From Faecalicoccus sp. (GTDB lineage Bacteria > Bacillota_I > Bacilli_A > Erysipelotrichales > Erysipelotrichaceae), in the NCBI GenBank assembly GCA_017941505.1, contig JAGAWH010000211.1, positions 1 through 10,220 on the forward strand: DNA of 10,220 nucleotides. The letters run 5' to 3'. Every line of letters begins with the position of its first letter. The stretch's first letter is position 1. Positions 7,730 through 10,220 of the stretch are shown here, piece after piece. The position numbers and the translations under genes are program-made. The notes beneath the pieces are model-generated. The model saw only the letters and a program-made list of their open reading frames with translations. It did no database searches and was not told where the DNA came from.

Positions 7730-7747
7730 TCGATAGATATATTTTTA
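7705..7747. terminator. Bidirectional terminator between convergent genes
   Basis: A long AT-rich stem pairs 7707-7719 (A-run plus ATATATCTA) with 7734-7746 (TAGATATAT plus T-run). CG/CG can add two pairs inside the loop. An A-run on the left and a T-run on the right allow it to end transcription in both directions: the + strand 183-aa gene and the minus-strand Fur-type gene, whose stop codon (7745-7747) is embedded in the right arm. Confidence 0.8.
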
Positions 7748-8153
7748 TTTGAGTATGCAGTCTTCACAGATACCGTCGTATAAAGTTAATTCATGATGGG
7801 ATACCATAAAAGATTGACCGTTAAAATCCGGTTTAAAGTGATGCATCGGACAATTATGAATCGATATGATCTTCAGACATTTGGTACATACGGCATAGTG
7901 ATGATGTCCTATTTTGACGCAATTCGAAAACAGCTAAATCTTTATCCGGTAAATGGAGGATTGTTCTTTGAACAATTTGATGCGCTTCAAAAGCATCTAA
8001 CATCCGATAGATTGTCGATAAATCGATATCATGAATCTGGTCTAAAGCTTTTTCATGAAGTTCCTTAGCACTGATCGGAAGCGATTGATCCTCCAGTATT
8101 GATAAAACTGTTGTTCGCTGTTTTGTCTTTTTAAGTTCTTTTGGTCATTCCAT
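7745..8153 (-). pseudogene. zur: Fur-family (probable Zur) metalloregulator, broken by a nonsense codon and a frameshift
   Basis: Read on the minus strand, this is a ~135-aa Fur-family repressor. The N-terminal winged helix shows KKTKQRTTVLSILEDQSLPI and DLSTIYRMLDAFEAHQIVQR, matching the family's 'T-x-Q-R' and 'TVYR-x-L'. After a frame change come GHHHYAVCTKCLKII, with the metal-binding HHH and structural C-x2-C, and CEDC near the end. Two lesions are visible. The ATG at 8153 is followed by GAA and then TGA (8145-8147). There is also a +1 shift around 7918-7930; removing one A from the AAAA run there restores R-Q-I-G-H-H-H-Y. No ribosome binding site precedes ATG 8153. The TGA could instead mean the start is wrong, but no other in-frame start precedes the helix. 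Zur identity is inferred from the permease fragment 12 bases upstream. Confidence 0.8.
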
Positions 8154-8165
8154 GGTAATAATATA

Positions 8166-8380
8166 TCACATATTTGATGTTTTAGCGGCATTCAAATGTC
8201 GAAACAAGAAGGAGATTGCCAGCATTCCTACCGAAATCAAGTCACATAAACCACCCGTGCCACATTGAGATAATAGGATCCAAAAAGACTACAGATACAA
8301 TTGATTAAACTGATTCCAATTGATATCCATAATGTCTGCTTAAAACTCTTATGATACTGCAAAGCAAACAATATTAAAAT
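8166..8380 (-). pseudogene. 3' remnant of an ABC-3 family (ZnuB/AdcB-type) metal ABC transporter permease
   Basis: On the minus strand, hydrophobic sequence ILILFALQYHKSFKQTLWIS continues to SLFGSYYLNV. After a one-base frame change near 8258 it continues GGLCDLISVGMLAISFLFRHL and ends at TGA 8168-8166. This matches the last two membrane segments of ABC-3 metal permeases, where a S-x-x-x-(D/N)-x-x-x-G element is followed by a hydrophobic helix and a short basic tail. The 5' three quarters of the gene is missing: upstream of about 8380 the sequence belongs to a different + strand fragment. It ends 12 bases before the Fur-type gene, the expected order of a zinc-uptake operon (permease then zur). 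The family call rests on a short segment recalled by eye. Confidence 0.55.
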
Positions 8381-8543
8381 GATCTTCTCAGAATCCGCAG
8401 CATCACCAAAGGAATCGGAAACATTAGCTGCTGAAGTAGATGCTGAAGTAGTAGAAATTGATACTTTGGAAGAATACAGTGAAAAAGGATATCTGGAAAG
8501 AATGCAGGATAACCTGGAAAAGATCTATACCAGTTTGAAATAG
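8379..8543 (+). pseudogene. 3' end of an unidentified + strand gene (54 codons) with its terminator
   Basis: An open frame from ATG 8379 (frame open from 8355) to TAG 8541-8543 encodes an acidic, helical stretch (AAEVDAEVVEIDTLEEYSEK onward) ending LERMQDNLEKIYTSLK. It has no ribosome binding site and is immediately followed by a strong terminator. This looks like the C-terminal end of a longer gene whose 5' part was lost at the same junction that truncated the permease. The composition (Glu/Ala-rich then amphipathic helix) resembles the acidic proteins in the housekeeping block rather than a random frame. The parent gene is unknown; an independent 54-aa peptide cannot be excluded. Confidence 0.5.
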
Positions 8544-8547
8544 TATC

Positions 8548-8574
8548 AGCCGGAATGATTCCGGCTTTTCTTTT
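8548..8574 (+). terminator. Strong Rho-independent terminator after the + strand gene fragment
   Basis: A perfect 8-bp GC-rich stem AGCCGGAA/TTCCGGCT (8548-8555, 8559-8566) with a TGA loop runs into TTTTCTTTT. It starts four bases after the TAG at 8541-8543, which supports that frame as a genuine gene end. Confidence 0.88.
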
Positions 8575-8672
8575 GACGCTGAAAAGGGAAGGTTATATTT
8601 GGATTTAATTTGACGGTGAGACAAAGTATTGTGTGTACCTATAGATTTTTGAATATTGGAAACCGCCTTTCC

Positions 8673-9629
8673 TTACAATAGTTTTTCTAATTCCGATTCA
8701 TCTACCCCCATAGCATCTAAAACTATATCAAAGTCAATGACCTTAAAGGCCTTACGATACTTTTTAAATAGTCTTATCAAGCCGGAATAGAATTGTTTAA
8801 AATATCGTTTGTTCAATAACATTTTAAAATAAAGGATCAGTACTACAAGTTTTCGATTATCGCATTGATGGTAGTCAAAATACTTTTTTAAGTTGGTGAT
8901 AGGGAGCATCTTCTGAAATTTGATATCATAGAGAATCTCATCATGTGCGCAAATATTACGGATGAAAACAATTGCTTTTAAAGCTCCGGTCATATCGGCT
9001 GATGTGATTTTAGGACCATCGTCAACATGATATTGATCTTTATATTGAGTGGAATAGTACTTCGCTATAGCGTTCTTTTCCGATTTTTGAAGCATAGCAT
9101 ACATACGGGACAAATCACCAATCGTTAGATAGTTAACTAATACCCATAATGGCACATAACGATGCTTTTTAACATAATGCTTCAAGTTAATGTCTGTTTC
9201 AGCTTTTTGTCGAAGAATTGTCTTAATGTTGTCAATCTGAGTCTTTACAGCCTTGGAATCGTTATTTTGATAACTGTTTATATCGATGTATGAATATAAT
9301 TCATGATGAGTTAAACAAAATTCACGGGAATATACGGTTTTGAATGAGTTCTCGATTAAAAGTAGGAATTTTAGGAAGTGAGTTCTAAGATCTCGATCGA
9401 AAAGATATAAAGCTTTGATTTCGTTAAAGTGTGTGTTTGGTAAAAATTGTTCCGGCTCTACCGGAAGATTATCTTAATCCCTCAATAGAAATAGATTTTT
9501 ATATCCATTGATTACCTTATAGTAATTTTCCTGTTCAAGAAATTTTCCAGGTGTGTCTGTCTTAGGGAAGAAGACTCCTTTTTCTTTCAAAATCTTAAGC
9601 TGCTCATCTACTGTTTTGAATTCTTTCAT
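8673..9629 (-). pseudogene. Abi_2 / AbiF-type HEPN abortive-infection protein, interrupted by one in-frame TAA
   Basis: Read on the minus strand, one continuous frame of 318 codons encodes an Abi_2-family (PF07751, AbiD/AbiF-like) phage-defence protein. The N-terminus MKEFKTVDEQLKILKEKGV and NYYKVINGYKNLFL (35-48), then FNEIKALYLFDRDLR, LLLIENSFKTVYS and PLWVLVNYLT (160-169), follow the family order. The HEPN RNase-type motif R-x4-H is intact as R224-N-I-C-A-H229. TAA at 9474-9476 replaces codon 52, so only the first 51 residues would be made. The only downstream initiation codon ahead of the HEPN motif that I see is TTG 9185, which would give a 170-aa HEPN-containing fragment. ATG 9629 has AGGA close upstream; an in-frame ATG at 9641 is an alternative. 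Length fits the family. The single substitution suggests recent inactivation or a sequence error. Confidence 0.85.
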
Positions 9630-9648
9630 AAGTCCTTTCATAACAAAT

Positions 9649-9675
9649 GGTCAGCAAATATTTGGTATTCTGACC
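9649..9675 (-). repeat. Inverted repeat in the abi leader
   Basis: GGTCAG (9649-9654) and CTGACC (9670-9675) are perfect inverted repeats 15 bases apart, and the spacer contains the palindrome CAAATATTTG (9655-9664). The hairpin would lie between the predicted abi transcription start and the ATG at 9641/9629. It could affect leader stability or translation, or be an operator. Confidence 0.5.
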
Positions 9676-9688
9676 TGATTATATGCAT

Positions 9689-9718
9689 TAAATAGCACTT
9701 TTTTTATAGATATGTCAA
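9689..9718 (-). promoter_or_regulatory. Candidate promoter of the abi gene
   Basis: On the minus strand a perfect -35 TTGACA (9713-9718) is followed after 18 bases by TATTTA (9689-9694). A second possible -10, TATAAT (9678-9683), lacks a matching -35. Transcription would begin near 9671-9682, about 30-50 bases before the start codon. Confidence 0.5.
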
Positions 9719-9726
9719 GATACAGC

Positions 9727-9753
9727 AATACCGGTATTAAATAAATGAATACC
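9727..9753. promoter_or_regulatory. Operator-like palindrome upstream of the abi promoter
   Basis: The 12-base perfect palindrome AATACCGGTATT (9727-9738) lies 8 bases upstream of the minus-strand -35 box, and another AATACC half occurs at 9748-9753. A further GGTATT is at 9664-9669 downstream of the promoter. Four half-sites within 90 bases around one promoter suggest binding of a dimeric regulator. No regulator gene is recognised nearby. Confidence 0.4.
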
Positions 9754-9828
9754 TTTAGAAATGATTTGAAGAATGACTCTTTTTATTACGATTCAGGATG
9801 TATAAAAGACGCTGTGTCTAGATCAGTA

Positions 9829-10053
9829 TTATCGAGCTGTCTTTAGAAAGGGAAGAAAATTATAAATACAATGATTAAGAGAAACCAGATACATAATCAA
9901 AAAAAGTATCATTGCCGAAATAATTTTGTTTAAGATAAATATCCAAACAAATATTATTTCGTAGAGCATGATACTAAGCATTAAGTAAAGTGCTTTTGAA
10001 AAGCTCAATGAAATGTCTCCGGTATCATTTAAATTAATAAAAATCCAAAAGAG
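9829..10053 (-). pseudogene. Remnant of an unidentified membrane protein
   Basis: On the minus strand a 74-codon frame without a good start encodes a very hydrophobic stretch. It begins LFWIFINLNDTGDISLSFSK, has two or three candidate membrane helices, and ends NFLPFLKTAR before TAA 9831-9829. TGA closes the frame at its upstream end. A neighbouring frame (about 10030-10080) reads RSYIKYVNVFIFDSFGFLLI before its own stop, as if a frameshift split the gene. The family is not recognised; a transporter permease is one possibility. AT-rich sequence easily yields hydrophobic frames, so this could be spurious. Confidence 0.35.
9905..9975. repeat. Long imperfect inverted repeat (potential RNA hairpin)
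   Basis: The arms pair as AGTATCAT (9905-9912) with ATGATACT (9968-9975), GC (9914-9915) with GC (9966-9967), CGAAATAAT (9916-9924) with ATTATTTCG (9953-9961), and TTTGTTT (9925-9931) with AAACAAA (9945-9951). That gives 26 base pairs broken by bulges (T9913, 9962-9965, T9952), around a 13-base loop. It overlaps the membrane-protein remnant. Confidence 0.6.
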
Positions 10054-10220
10054 TCAAATATAAACACATTAACGTATTTAATATAGGACCTTTATACTTT
10101 TACGGTAACAGAGGGAATTATGTATATGAATTACCCTGTATTAAAGCTTACAAATATACTTTACTTCGCATAATATATATTATGTATCATAAGTGTATGT
10201 AAATAGCAACATAACTTATC
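10054..10220. other. AT-rich non-coding end of the window
   Basis: No supportable gene is seen on either strand; all frames contain frequent stops. A 16-base perfect palindrome CATAATATATATTATG lies at 10169-10184. Decayed continuation of the membrane-protein remnant on the minus strand is possible up to about 10130. Confidence 0.5.

Noticed and set aside
7793..8068. A 91-codon + strand open frame
   Set aside because: It lies antisense to the Fur-family gene, whose motifs explain the sequence; the + product has no recognisable features.
8424..8624. A 66-codon minus-strand open frame
   Set aside because: It runs antisense through the acidic 3' gene fragment and its GC-rich terminator; its Phe/Ser-rich product is what an antisense frame of Glu-rich coding gives.
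8658..8672. Inverted repeat GGAAA/TTTCC just after the abi stop as a terminator
   Set aside because: The stem is only 5 bp and no T-run follows on the minus strand.
9642..10220. CRISPR array, tRNA, or insertion sequence in the AT-rich right end
   Set aside because: No regularly spaced direct repeats, no tRNA-like fold with conserved loops, and no transposase motifs were seen.

Overview
The window reads as the chromosome of an AT-rich Gram-positive (Bacillota) bacterium. The reasons are strong AGGAGG ribosome binding sites, short intergenic gaps, and the low-GC Firmicutes gene order dgkA-era-recO followed by cmk-der-gpsA-hup. An Erysipelotrichia-like lineage is possible, but this is inferred from gene order and style only.

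Bases 1-6147 are a dense, same-strand housekeeping block. It holds the 3' end of dgkA (lipid kinase), era and recO (overlapping), an uncharacterised 334-aa acidic tail-anchored protein with its own likely promoter, cmk, der, gpsA and an HU-type DNA-binding protein, closed by a clear terminator. The theme is ribosome assembly (Era, Der), nucleotide and lipid precursors (Cmk, GpsA, DgkA) and DNA maintenance (RecO, HU). gpsA is interrupted by one in-frame amber codon at a position normally occupied by glycine.

Bases 6150-7750 hold two + strand genes, each followed by a hairpin. The first is a membrane-anchored VanY-like D,D-carboxypeptidase homologue in which one zinc ligand and the catalytic glutamate appear to be replaced. 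The second is an unrecognised 183-aa protein.

Bases 7745-10220 are a graveyard. On the minus strand lies the 3' end of an ABC-3 (ZnuB-type) metal permease followed by a Fur/Zur-family regulator. Both are frameshifted, and together they suggest a decayed zinc-uptake operon. The permease remnant abuts a + strand 3' gene fragment that still has its terminator, which marks a deletion junction near 8380. Next is a minus-strand Abi_2/AbiF-type HEPN abortive-infection gene, complete except for one in-frame TAA at codon 52. Its upstream region holds a promoter, an operator-like palindrome and a hairpin. The last ~400 bases hold a hydrophobic ORF remnant, a long imperfect inverted repeat and no intact gene.

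The recurring feature is decay. Four genes carry lesions, and the three nonsense lesions use three different stop codons, so a changed genetic code does not explain them. Relaxed selection or sequence error are the remaining readings.
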